NCBI GenBank assembly: GCA_948505485.1
Contig: CAOPQH010000006.1
Span: forward strand, 1-25,124
Source of the DNA: an uncultured Clostridia bacterium
GTDB taxonomy: Bacteria; Bacillota; Clostridia; TANB77; CAG-508
Direction of reading: 5' to 3'
DNA length: 25,124 nucleotides
A model generated the notes under the pieces. The model was not told where the DNA came from. It ran no database searches and saw nothing but the letters and a program-made list of their open reading frames with translations. This document shows positions 1-6,772 of the stretch, in pieces. The number at the start of each line of letters is the position of its first letter. Position 1 is the first letter of the stretch. Position numbers and translations under genes: made by a program.

Positions 1-45
1 AATATAGAAGAAATTTTAGGTAATGATGAATTGATTAACAGTTAA
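1..45 (+). CDS. 3' end of an upstream gene (partial)
   Basis: Frame 1 is open from the window edge and ends NIEEILGNDELINS followed by TAA at 43-45. The acidic, helix-like tail reads like the C terminus of a protein, and the next gene starts 44 bases later with its own ribosome site. Only 14 residues are visible, so no function can be given, and it could be a chance open frame. Confidence 0.4.
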   Translation, partial: NIEEILGNDELINS

Positions 46-88
46 CTTTATGGTAAGATAATGAAAAAAATAAAAAGAGGAACAACGT

Positions 89-853
89 ATGAGAAAAAGA
101 AGAAAAAATAACAAATACAATATTGTGAATTCAATAGCAATTAGTTTAATAACAATCTGTATTATAGCTTTAGGATATATAGAGCAAAATCCAAAGATTT
201 CAAATGAAACAAATAACAGTATAGAAAATGTAATACAAAGAGAAAATAGAATATTTGATTTATCTACAATACCAGAATATACATCAAGTCCGTATGTAGA
301 AATAAATAATAATATTCCATATTTTAGTGAAAAAGATTATAGAGAAGAACCTTTTGAGAATTATAGTGATTGGGAAAATGGCAGAAGTGGTGTAGCTTTT
401 GCTAATATTTGCACAGAAATTATGCCAAAAGAAGGAGAAAAACGTGGCGAAATAGGAAGTATTAAAGACCTTTCTGGTTGGGTACAAAAAAGATATGATA
501 ATTTAATTAAAGATAAATATTTATACAATCGTTGTCATCTAATTGGTTGGCAACTTGCAGGGGAAAATGCAAATAAAGAAAATTTAATTACAGGAACAAG
601 ATATTTAAATACAGAAGGAATGTTACCATTTGAAAACATAGTTGCAGAATATATTAAAAAAAATCCAAATAATCATGTACTTTATAGAGTTACCCCTATA
701 TTTAAAGAAGATAATAAACTTGCAAGTGGAGTAGAAATGGAAAGTTGGTCTGTTGAAGACAACGGACAGGGTGTTCATTTTAATGTTTATTGCTATAATG
801 TACAACCAGGGATAGTAATTGATTATGCAACTGGTGAGAGTTATGAAGAATAG
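89..853 (+). CDS. Membrane-anchored DNA/RNA non-specific endonuclease
   Basis: This 254-residue protein has a basic N terminus and one hydrophobic segment (about residues 13-31), so it is probably secreted or anchored outside the membrane. The C-terminal half matches the Firmicutes DNA/RNA non-specific endonuclease family (EndA/NucA-like, beta-beta-alpha metal fold). The core is N-R-C-H-L-I-G with H150 as the probable general base, followed by a QLAGENANKENLITGTRYLN stretch whose asparagines would hold the metal. In many relatives the residue before His is Gly (DRGH); here it is Cys149, as in a known subgroup. The start ATG has AGAGG eight bases upstream. Likely role: degrading extracellular nucleic acid for nutrients or during DNA uptake. 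No partner gene adjoins it. The family call is firm; the location is inferred. Confidence 0.88.
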   Translation: MRKRRKNNKYNIVNSIAISLITICIIALGYIEQNPKISNETNNSIENVIQRENRIFDLSTIPEYTSSPYVEINNNIPYFSEKDYREEPFENYSDWENGRSGVAFANICTEIMPKEGEKRGEIGSIKDLSGWVQKRYDNLIKDKYLYNRCHLIGWQLAGENANKENLITGTRYLNTEGMLPFENIVAEYIKKNPNNHVLYRVTPIFKEDNKLASGVEMESWSVEDNGQGVHFNVYCYNVQPGIVIDYATGESYEE

Positions 854-947
854 TAATAAATATATTATTATATAGAAGCAAATCGCAAATGATATAAACT
901 AAATTATTAATATAAGATCAAAAAATTCATAAAAGATATAAAAGATA

Positions 948-976
948 TTGTAAAAATATGTAAAATAGTATATAAT
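948..976 (+). promoter_or_regulatory. Promoter for the gene at 1058
   Basis: TTGTAA at 948-953 and a perfect TATAAT at 971-976 are separated by 17 bases. The predicted start, near 983, leaves a leader of about 75 bases that contains an imperfect hairpin (around 997-1020). Confidence 0.6.
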
Positions 977-1057
977 CACTTCTAGTTTAGTTCTAACTAC
1001 TATATATCAATAGTAGGTTTTCAAAATATAAAAATCAAAACAAAGGAGTGATGTCTA

Positions 1058-1816
1058 TTGAATTTAAACTTAATAAATGGCATTTTTAATAATTTAAAGG
1101 AAAATCAATTTGTGCAGAGTTTCATAAATGAACTGTCGAATTATCTAGAAGGTAATTTAAAAAATAATATGGATTTGAAAAATAAAGAAATTCCAATAAT
1201 AGAGAATTTAATAGCGAAAAGCAATTTAACAACAGTAAATGAAAATTCTATAAGATTGAAAGAAAATGATGTTATATTAAAATATGCGGAAAATAAATTT
1301 TCTAACGATTCTATGTATTTTGTAAGAGATAGTAAAAAAACATATTGGTCAAATAATGAAGAACATTATAATAATGAGGTTTATTCAGTATTAAAAGCAG
1401 AAAATAATAAAATTGAAGAAATAGAAATAAGTAAAAAAGATATGCCAAGAGATATACGAGTAAACGATGTTTTTAAGATAGAAAATGGAAATTATGTAAT
1501 TGACAATATTGCAACCAAAGAATTACAAGAAGAGATAATGAATATGGTACAAGAAATAATAGATAAACAAAATATAAGTTTAACTGAGCATAGAAAAGAG
1601 GGACATCTATATATGGTAACTGAAGAAATAGGAAACAACCGATTTTTGTGGGACTTAACGGATGCACCAGAATTTGAATTTGAAGAAGTTCAGTTACCAA
1701 AAGACTTGTTAGAAAAAGCGACTCAAGGAATTGTACTTAAATATATAAATGGTGGATATGAATATTATTCAAGTGATGGATTTGAAAGAGCTGAAAGAAT
1801 ACATTCGTCATCTTAA
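1058..1816 (+). CDS. Unknown protein with two DUF3006-like segments
   Basis: This is a 252-residue cytoplasmic-looking protein with no signal peptide or membrane segment. The start is TTG at 1058, set by AAAGGAG at 1042-1048. The nearer ATG at 1051 is in another frame that stops after 12 codons. I do not recognise the whole protein. Two stretches share one pattern: about residues 107-148 (a short strand, E-I-E-I-S-K-K-D-M-P, then V-N-D-V-F-K-I-E-N-G-N-Y-V-I-D) and about 203-243 (F-E-E-V-Q-L-P-K-D-L, then G-I-V-L-K-Y-I-N-G-G-Y-E-Y-Y). This recalls the small DUF3006 fold (polar strand, LP, then GDVL...ENG.Y), here possibly duplicated. That assignment is inferred. The first 100 residues are helical, charged and unmatched. 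It has its own promoter at 948-976 and no recognisable terminator. Confidence 0.6.
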   Translation: MNLNLINGIFNNLKENQFVQSFINELSNYLEGNLKNNMDLKNKEIPIIENLIAKSNLTTVNENSIRLKENDVILKYAENKFSNDSMYFVRDSKKTYWSNNEEHYNNEVYSVLKAENNKIEEIEISKKDMPRDIRVNDVFKIENGNYVIDNIATKELQEEIMNMVQEIIDKQNISLTEHRKEGHLYMVTEEIGNNRFLWDLTDAPEFEFEEVQLPKDLLEKATQGIVLKYINGGYEYYSSDGFERAERIHSSS

Positions 1817-1962
1817 CAAAAAATGTGGTGGAAGTTAATCAAGTTTTCAGATGTAAAGAATTATACAATATTCTATGTAGTAAAAGATAGTGTAATGGAA
1901 ATATTATAGTCAAAGAAATTTTGAAAATTTAACATAAGCAAGCTGCAATAGATTTTGGAAAA

Positions 1963-2199
1963 ATGCTAGATATTAAAAAGCACAATATAGTTTTTGATGT
2001 CTGCAAAGGACTTACAGAAATTGTAGCATCACAAATAAAAGAACCAAACGATAATCTATCAATAGCAACAACATCAGGTAGACAAATAGATTATGGAGTT
2101 TGGCCTTCTGCTTCAATAAATGGATCATTTAGATATCAATCTGAAGTGACAAGAGCTCTTTTAAATTGGTCAGATGTAGCTGTTTTTCTATATACTTAA
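1963..2199 (+). pseudogene. Possible gene remnant, 78 codons
   Basis: An open frame reads like real protein (balanced composition; ends SEVTRALLNWSDVAVFLYT), but it has only a poor ribosome site before its ATG. In-frame sense codons upstream reach back only to a TAA near 1935. It overlaps the 3' end of the opposite-strand M14 gene by 12 bases. The 146 bases between the previous gene and this frame hold several short broken frames. I could not match it to a family. It may be the tail of a decayed gene or a chance frame. Confidence 0.3.
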
Positions 2200-3333
2200 A
2201 GTAGTTCCTTGAACTAATATTCCTAAATTATCTCTATAAATTTTATCAAATTGAGAGATAGGTAAAGGATTTTCTCCAAGTCCTACTTCAACAGTATATC
2301 CAGGTCTATTATAACTTTGTATAAACCAATCTTTATATCCAGCAAAACTAGAATTATAAGGGGTTTCTTCTAAAGAATATCCACTAGAATTAGCAAATTG
2401 TTGACCAATATAAAATGAATTAGGAGGATTATAATTTTGAAATTGCCAGTAAATTACTTCACCTTGAGAATGATAAGTTAAAATTAGTCTGAAATCATGT
2501 GCAAGAGTAAAATTATAAATTGCTAGTGCTTCTGGCTCAGTTAAGGGACCGATATCCAACAAAATCTCTAGGTGCAGGAGTTGTAAATCCTTGTGAGTAT
2601 TTTATTCTTCTTGCATTTTCCCATCCGAGCCGGAAATTGCAAGTTTAAATCCACACCCCTAATATTTGCTTTCCAACCGTTTGGAAAAGGAATTGTAGCA
2701 TAACCCAAAGAGATGTCTTTAGCAAAATTATATGCCCAGGAACTTGTAGAAAAAGTATTAGTAACTAAATCAACGCCATCTGGATTAACCATAGGAATAA
2801 TATATAAAGAGGTATTATTAAATAAGTTTACAGCATTATAACCCCAAATTGTTAAATTATTTACATAGCTATAACAGTAGTCAGCCAAAAATTTCATTAA
2901 AACAGGAGCGGTAATCCATTCATTAGCATGAATTGCAGCTGAGTAAAATACTTCTTTAGGTCCATTTCCTATTCTTATATAAGGTATATCTTGACCTATT
3001 ATAGTTTTACCGAGCAGAGCCAATTTCTAAAAATGGATATAATCTTTTTAAAGAATTAAGATTTATTCTTAAAATTTCTGAATTATAGCTTATGTTAGTT
3101 GGAACAATGAAATTTAATGTCCCATTAATATAGGGAGATAAAGCTTGCCAAGTATTATTTCCAACAATTCCATCAGCAGTTAATTTTACACTATTTTGAA
3201 ATTGAATAACTGAAGATTGAGTATTATTTCCAAAGATTCCATCAATATTTCCAGAGTAAAAACCAAGTTTTTGGAGAATATTTTGTAAAAATTCAACTAA
3301 TGGACCAGTAGAATTTAATCTTAATATTTTCAT
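2188..3333 (-). CDS. M14-family peptidoglycan peptidase with PG-binding domain, split over three frames by three +1 steps at CGG codons
   Basis: Read with three one-base skips, this gives an intact 380-residue protein. Residues 1-70 form a peptidoglycan-binding domain (two helical repeats, IDGIFGNNTQSSVIQFQ and a DGIVGNNTWQAL end). From about 100 there is a zinc carboxypeptidase of the gamma-D-glutamyl-diamino acid endopeptidase type. Visible active-site residues are H135 and E138 (HANEW), the NPDGVD and RGVDLN loops, H287 (LTYHSQGE) and the catalytic E348 (YTVEVGLGE). H135 and E138 lie in the second frame segment, H287 and E348 in the fourth. Segments are 3333-3013, 3011-2628, 2626-2552 and 2550-2188; the skipped bases are 3012, 2627 and 2551. 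There is no signal peptide, as in many sporulation or lysin-type members. The ATG at 3333 has AGGTGA upstream. An automated pipeline would call it a pseudogene. The conserved residues and uniform break sites argue for a recoded gene, but decay or sequencing error is not excluded. Confidence 0.8.
2549..2554 (-). other. Frame-change site 3 (TAT CGG TCC read as TAT C GGT CCC)
   Basis: The 25-codon third segment ends RDFVGY and then CGG. Skipping the C at 2551 gives GGT CCC TTA ACT GAG, so VGY-GPLTEPEALAIYNF, again the expected family sequence. Unshifted, the frame stops at a TGA three codons after CGG. Confidence 0.7.
2625..2630 (-). other. Frame-change site 2 (GCT CGG ATG read as GCT C GGA TGG)
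   Basis: The second frame reads DLNLQFPA and then CGG. Skipping the C at 2627 gives GGA TGG GAA AAT, so PA-GWENARRIKYSQGF, the expected family sequence. Without the skip, the frame runs 20 more codons of unrelated sequence to a stop at 2568. The hexamer GCTCGG is identical to site 1. Confidence 0.7.
3010..3015 (-). other. Frame-change site 1 (GCT CGG TAA read as GCT C GGT AAA)
   Basis: In the first frame the gene reads GAA ATT GGC TCT GCT CGG and then TAA. Skipping the C at 3012 gives GGT AAA ACT, so the protein continues EIGSA-GKTIIGQDIPYI, which is the expected family sequence at this point. CGG is directly followed by a stop in the zero frame. Confidence 0.7.
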
Positions 3334-3389
3334 AAAATCACCTAAAATATAATATGATATAAATTAATTTTTGTGATACACATTTATAT

Positions 3390-3418
3390 TTGCAAATTAT
3401 GTAAAACTATGATACAAT
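3390..3418 (+). promoter_or_regulatory. Promoter for the lipoprotein gene at 3448
   Basis: TTGCAA at 3390-3395, a 17-base spacer, and TACAAT at 3413-3418. A GGGGG-type ribosome site (3436-3440) follows before the ATG. The M14 gene runs the other way from 3333; I see no clear promoter for it in the gap. Confidence 0.65.
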
Positions 3419-3447
3419 ATTGAAAAATTCATAAAGGGGGAAAATAT

Positions 3448-4464
3448 ATGCTACGGAGAAAAATTTTTTATGTAGTATTTTTATTTTTTATGTGTACCGT
3501 TATGTTAAATATAACAGGTTGTACACAAGTGGGCCATGTTAAGTCCCTGGAGGATTACCGGATTGTAAGAAAAGGATTTGAGTCGACAGAAGAAATTGAC
3601 GAAAGTAATAAAAAAGAAGAAGTTTCTGAAGAAGATAATAAAGAAAACAATCCTACTGAAAGTCCAGAAAAAAATACGAATGATAATAAAGTCGAAAATA
3701 ATGAAGAAACAAAAGAAGAAGCAAATGAAGAAACAGAAACTATAAATTTTGAAGACATAAAGGTAAATCCTGATGTGTCATATGGTTATTATTATGACCA
3801 ACTCTCAGATGAGTTGAAAAAAATATACATTTTGCTAATGAGCAAAATGGATATAATTTCAAAAGAATATATCAAAATTACGAATATTGATTTTGATATT
3901 GAGTCTTTCGAAATAGTAGCTAATGCAATTAGATTAGATAATTTTTATTATTATATCTATAATTTTAGCTATTATTTGGAAGAAAAAAGTATAAAAGTAA
4001 ATCTTCAAAGCAAAATGACCACTACTCAAAAAGAGGCTGCTGAAAAGCAGGCTTATGAAATTGTAAGAAGTATAAATTCTAATTCAGAAATTGAATTAGT
4101 TCAAAAAATATACGATTGGTGTACAAAAAACATCGTATATGATGAATCTCTTAAGAAGAAACATAATAGAGATTTATATGGAGCATTGATAAAAAACAAA
4201 AGTGTATGTGTAGGTTATGCTAGAGCATTTTCATATATGTGTGGATTAGCTGGTATAAAATGCATAAATGTGATGAACGAAAAGCACATGTACAATTATG
4301 TGCAGATTGATTCTAAGTGGTATGGAGTTGATACTACTAACGGAACACCAGAGACACATATATTTCTCTTAGAAGGAAAAGAATTTTTGGAAAAAGAGGA
4401 ACATATTCCTTATGAGGATTTTGATCTTCCAGAACTTTCGGAGGAATCAATATTTGAAGATTAA
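3448..4464 (+). CDS. Lipoprotein with transglutaminase-like cysteine protease domain
   Basis: This 338-residue protein starts with a signal peptide (LRRK, then a hydrophobic run) ending in a lipobox L-N-I-T-G-C with Cys25 as the lipid site, so it is an outer-face lipoprotein. Residues about 45-105 are a very acidic, Asn/Glu/Lys-rich linker. The C-terminal half is transglutaminase-like (PF01841 type), with an apparent triad of C254 (SVCVGYARAF), H280 (KHMYNYV) and D295 (YGVDTTNG). The spacing fits the family, whose members are usually proteases or amidases rather than true cross-linkers. Substrate unknown; cell-wall peptide or protein processing is likely. Two CGG codons (3454-3456 and 3559-3561) are read in frame, one just inside the signal peptide. 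The stop codon lies in the 5' arm of the terminator hairpin. Confidence 0.85.
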   Translation: MLRRKIFYVVFLFFMCTVMLNITGCTQVGHVKSLEDYRIVRKGFESTEEIDESNKKEEVSEEDNKENNPTESPEKNTNDNKVENNEETKEEANEETETINFEDIKVNPDVSYGYYYDQLSDELKKIYILLMSKMDIISKEYIKITNIDFDIESFEIVANAIRLDNFYYYIYNFSYYLEEKSIKVNLQSKMTTTQKEAAEKQAYEIVRSINSNSEIELVQKIYDWCTKNIVYDESLKKKHNRDLYGALIKNKSVCVGYARAFSYMCGLAGIKCINVMNEKHMYNYVQIDSKWYGVDTTNGTPETHIFLLEGKEFLEKEEHIPYEDFDLPELSEESIFED

Positions 4465-4502
4465 CGTATAAGAGGTCATGCATGTGACCTCTTATACGTT
4501 AA
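4461..4502 (+). terminator. Perfect 18-bp hairpin at the end of the lipoprotein gene
   Basis: TTAACGTATAAGAGGTCA pairs perfectly with its complement across a 6-base loop; the stop TAA is in the first arm. Only AAATTTAATATTTT follows, without a clean T run, so it may act as a bidirectional terminator or a 3'-end protector. Confidence 0.6.
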
Positions 4503-4543
4503 AATTTAATATTTTAACAATTTAATATTTTAAATAATTTCCA

Positions 4544-4572
4544 TTGAATAAATTAAGTTTATAAGTTATAAT
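4544..4572 (+). promoter_or_regulatory. ssrA promoter
   Basis: TTGAAT at 4544-4549, 17 bases, then a perfect TATAAT at 4567-4572. It lies 11 bases before the mature tmRNA 5' end. Confidence 0.75.
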
Positions 4573-4583
4573 ATTATATATAT

Positions 4584-4937
4584 GGGGATGTAATGGTTTC
4601 GACATTATACTAGAAATATAAATAGCGAGTAGTGGATTCTCGTTGGCCACTTAAAAAAACGGGAAAATAAAGATAAACGCTGATAATCAAGAATTAGCAT
4701 TAGCTGCCTAATTGTAGCTACGCCTGCTTAAATGTCCCACACATTTAAATACAGGTGTCATAACTTGTGGGAAACAAAGCTGTTCTTGCTTTAGGAACAG
4801 TGGGTATTTATAAAGCTATATTTAAATTTAACGTGTTTGTTCGTGAAAATTAAATGAAAATAAAAAACAAACTGCACTCGGAGAAGTTTATATGGAAGGT
4901 ATTATGGACAGGAGTTCGACTCTCCTCATCTCCACCA
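4584..4937 (+). ncRNA. ssrA: tmRNA (transfer-messenger RNA)
   Basis: tmRNA rescues stalled ribosomes together with SmpB. The 5' end GGGGATG pairs with CATCTCC before the 3' CCA, closing the acceptor stem. The T arm is GGAGTTCGACTCTCC, and the start carries the typical GGTTTCGAC. The tag frame reads GCT GAT AAT CAA GAA TTA GCA TTA GCT GCC TAA (4679-4711), giving ADNQELALAA, with the usual LAA-type degradation signal. The CCA is encoded. Length 354 bases fits. Boundaries come from the acceptor stem and are reliable to a base or two. No second copy of the 3' end is seen, so there is no sign of an element integrated here. Confidence 0.95.
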
Positions 4938-4983
4938 TTTAAAAGAAAAATGGCTTGAAATAGCTAGTTACAGAGATTGGAAA

Positions 4984-5014
4984 CCTAAGCGTACACGCTC
5001 TGTACACGCTTAGG
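4984..5014 (+). repeat. Inverted repeat downstream of ssrA
   Basis: CCTAAGCGT pairs with ACGCTTAGG, with an inner ACA/TGT pairing after a 2-base bulge. There is no T run, so it is probably a stable 3' hairpin of the ssrA precursor rather than a terminator. Confidence 0.4.
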
Positions 5015-5060
5015 TCAAAATAAAAAAATTAAAAGGCTTGTATTTGAATTAAAAAAAGAA

Positions 5061-5095
5061 ACAATTAAGATTAAAAAATTCTTGATTGTTTTTTT
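5061..5095 (+). terminator. Rho-independent terminator after ssrA
   Basis: A 10-bp stem (ACAATTAAGA with TCTTGATTGT, one G-U) and a 9-base loop are followed directly by a run of T at 5089-5095. The upstream A run can extend the stem. Confidence 0.75.
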
Positions 5096-5273
5096 ATGAT
5101 TTTATAGTTGATAGTTGTATACATACTTTGGACAAATAAGGAATAAATAAAGACATTACATTTTGTTTTAGCAGACAATGTAGTGCCTTAAGCAATTTAT
5201 AGTGACAACACATTTTAAGTGTTTCATTTCCTATTAATATTATACACATAAATTTTATTTGTCAAATATAAAT

Positions 5274-5302
5274 TTGCATTTTATGTTAAATTATAGTACA
5301 AT
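5274..5302 (+). promoter_or_regulatory. Promoter with no gene behind it
   Basis: TTGCAT at 5274-5279, 17 bases, TACAAT at 5297-5302. Transcription would begin near 5309-5311, exactly where a hairpin starts. The next gene has its own promoter at 5461-5489, so this one may serve a small RNA. Confidence 0.5.
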
Positions 5303-5310
5303 TTATATAA

Positions 5311-5384
5311 AATGGTGTAGGCTTTGCCCATTAGGGCAATCCGAAGCCATTAAAAAAAACATAATCTAGTATTACCTATGTTTT
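5311..5384 (+). ncRNA. Candidate small structured RNA
   Basis: Two hairpins follow the promoter at 5274-5302. The first (5311-5351) pairs AAT, GGCTT and TGCCC with GGGCA, AAGCC and ATT, leaving bulges. The second (5356-5384) pairs AAAACATA with TATGTTTT around a 13-base loop. No reading frame fits, and there is no good T run at its end. Its function and even its expression are unknown. Confidence 0.35.
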
Positions 5385-5460
5385 GTAACAAAATTATTAA
5401 AAATATTGAAATCTAGGGAATTCCCCAACGAAAAAAACTCATACATAATTTGTTAAATAC

Positions 5461-5489
5461 TTGAAATATAAGCAATTTTATGGTATAGT
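5461..5489 (+). promoter_or_regulatory. Promoter for the orphan gene at 5521
   Basis: TTGAAA at 5461-5466, 17 bases, TATAGT at 5484-5489. A strong AAGGAGGT ribosome site (5506-5513) precedes the ATG. Confidence 0.7.
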
Positions 5490-5520
5490 ATAACGTATAA
5501 AATATAAGGAGGTTTTCACA

Positions 5521-5943
5521 ATGGAAAGAGTTTACACGTATACACGGACATCGACCACTGAACCGGAGGACAATAACACAGTTGTTAGTTCTCTTGATCC
5601 ACCCACACGGGATGAAATACTTGCTCAACTTGAAGAGCATTTTTATGAACATATCATAGAAGGGATGGTAACTTCCGAAGATGTTAAAAAAATTGCTGAT
5701 ACAATTAGCAATGCATTTGATGAACTTCGAGAAAAGCCATATGGTGGGTTCGCAAAGTATTGCCCGCAAAAGCCTATGTTGACTATTATAATGTATCACG
5801 ATGAGTGGACATTATTTGACAGAGAAAGATATCCGGGTGATTATTCACCATTGGAGATAATTCCTATTAAAGGGGATAAAATTGATTTCTCGATGACAAT
5901 AATTGAGAATACAAAAAGAATTTCTTTGGCCTATGTGGGCTAA
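5521..5943 (+). CDS. Unknown 140-residue protein, atypical codon use
   Basis: I do not recognise this protein. It is soluble and acidic, with no signal peptide. The N-terminal 25 residues are Thr/Ser-rich and look disordered. Residues about 30-70 are helical (EILAQLEEHFYEHIIEG, then VKKIADTISNAFDEL). The rest is strand-rich with aromatics and prolines (KPMLTIIMYHDEWTLF). It has its own promoter, a strong ribosome site and its own terminator. Codon use differs from the neighbours: ACG, TCG, CCG and two in-frame CGG codons (5545 and 5608), all rare in the core genes. This suggests recent acquisition or relaxed codon selection. Imperfect direct repeats (near 5360-5400 and 6109-6149) flank it. 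Confidence 0.75.
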   Translation: MERVYTYTRTSTTEPEDNNTVVSSLDPPTRDEILAQLEEHFYEHIIEGMVTSEDVKKIADTISNAFDELREKPYGGFAKYCPQKPMLTIIMYHDEWTLFDRERYPGDYSPLEIIPIKGDKIDFSMTIIENTKRISLAYVG

Positions 5944-5947
5944 ATTT

Positions 5948-6004
5948 TAAGCTACAAAAGGAGAATTTCCATTGAAAAGATGGGGATCTTCCTTTTGTAG
6001 CTTA
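5948..6004 (+). terminator. Hairpin terminator of the orphan gene at 5521
   Basis: TAAGCTACAAAAGGA pairs perfectly with TCCTTTTGTAGCTTA over a 27-base interior, starting five bases after the stop codon. The tail TTAATATT is only mildly T-rich. Confidence 0.6.
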
Positions 6005-6187
6005 TTAATATTGATAGAATTAAAAAAATAGTTAGAAAAATTAAAAATAATTAGATATTATTTATATAAATAAAACAGATTGATTCTTATATTCTATTTA
6101 TGAAAAAGTACAGTCTAATCTTACATATTCTTTGTAACTAAATAAATGCAACTTTAATATAATATATAAATAAAATTAGGGGTTTTT

Positions 6188-6679
6188 ATGAAAGTTATAG
6201 AATATAATAGAAATAAAGTTGTAAAATATGCCGAAAAATGGGCATATGAAAGAAATCCTAAATATTATAATTTTGATAATTTAGGAGGAGACTGTACTAA
6301 CTTTGCATCACAATGTATATATGAAGGATGCAAAGTAATGAATTATACAAAAACAACAGGATGGTATTATAATAATGCAAATGACAAATCTCCATCATGG
6401 ACAGGAGTAGAATATTTATATGGATTTTTGATAAATAACAAAGCAATAGGACCACATGGTATAGAGGTATCGAAAAATGATATTGAAATAGGAGACCTTG
6501 TACAATTATCATTTAGTAAAAAACTTTATTCTCATTCTTTAATAGTAGTAAAAAAAGAAAGTAATAATTTAGATGAAATATATGTAGCATCACATACTTT
6601 TAATTCATATAACAGAAAAATATCAAGTTATCAATTTGAAAATGTTAGATTTGTCCATATTAACGAAATATACAAATAA
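6188..6679 (+). CDS. Amidase-domain (Amidase_6-type) protein
   Basis: This 163-residue protein consists of one amidase-like domain of the NlpC/CHAP cysteine-hydrolase class. The probable nucleophile is C36 in GGDCTNFASQC, with H116 (YSHSLIVV) as base and a later ASHTFNSYNRKISSY stretch typical of the family. Relatives are often wall-active hydrolases. Here no signal peptide or wall-binding domain is present, so release would need lysis, a holin, or action in the mother cell. The ATG has only a weak GGGG ribosome site, and the promoter is unclear. It stands alone between two unrelated genes. The family call is good; substrate and role are inferred. Confidence 0.82.
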   Translation: MKVIEYNRNKVVKYAEKWAYERNPKYYNFDNLGGDCTNFASQCIYEGCKVMNYTKTTGWYYNNANDKSPSWTGVEYLYGFLINNKAIGPHGIEVSKNDIEIGDLVQLSFSKKLYSHSLIVVKKESNNLDEIYVASHTFNSYNRKISSYQFENVRFVHINEIYK

Positions 6680-6772
6680 TAAAATTACTATATTGAAAAT
6701 TAATTTATTGTGTATTTATAAATTTTGTGTTATAAAAAATGTAATAAATTTTATGAAAGATAAGGAAGAAAA

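Larger units (their letters stand above)
5096..5460. other. Gene-free stretch between the ssrA terminator and the gene at 5521
   Basis: No open frame on either strand looks like a gene. It holds a weak inverted repeat near 5155-5191, the promoter-plus-hairpin unit at 5274-5384 and the palindrome GGGAATTCCC near 5415. Confidence 0.6.

Noticed and set aside
1823..1915. Short plus-strand frame after the gene at 1058
   Set aside because: About 30 codons with no ribosome site and no family resemblance.
4584..4937. Genomic island integrated at the tmRNA 3' end
   Set aside because: No repeated ssrA 3' end, integrase or recombination genes are found in the window.
6130..6187. Promoter for the amidase gene at 6188
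   Set aside because: TATAAT-like strings exist but no -35 at suitable spacing, so none is called.
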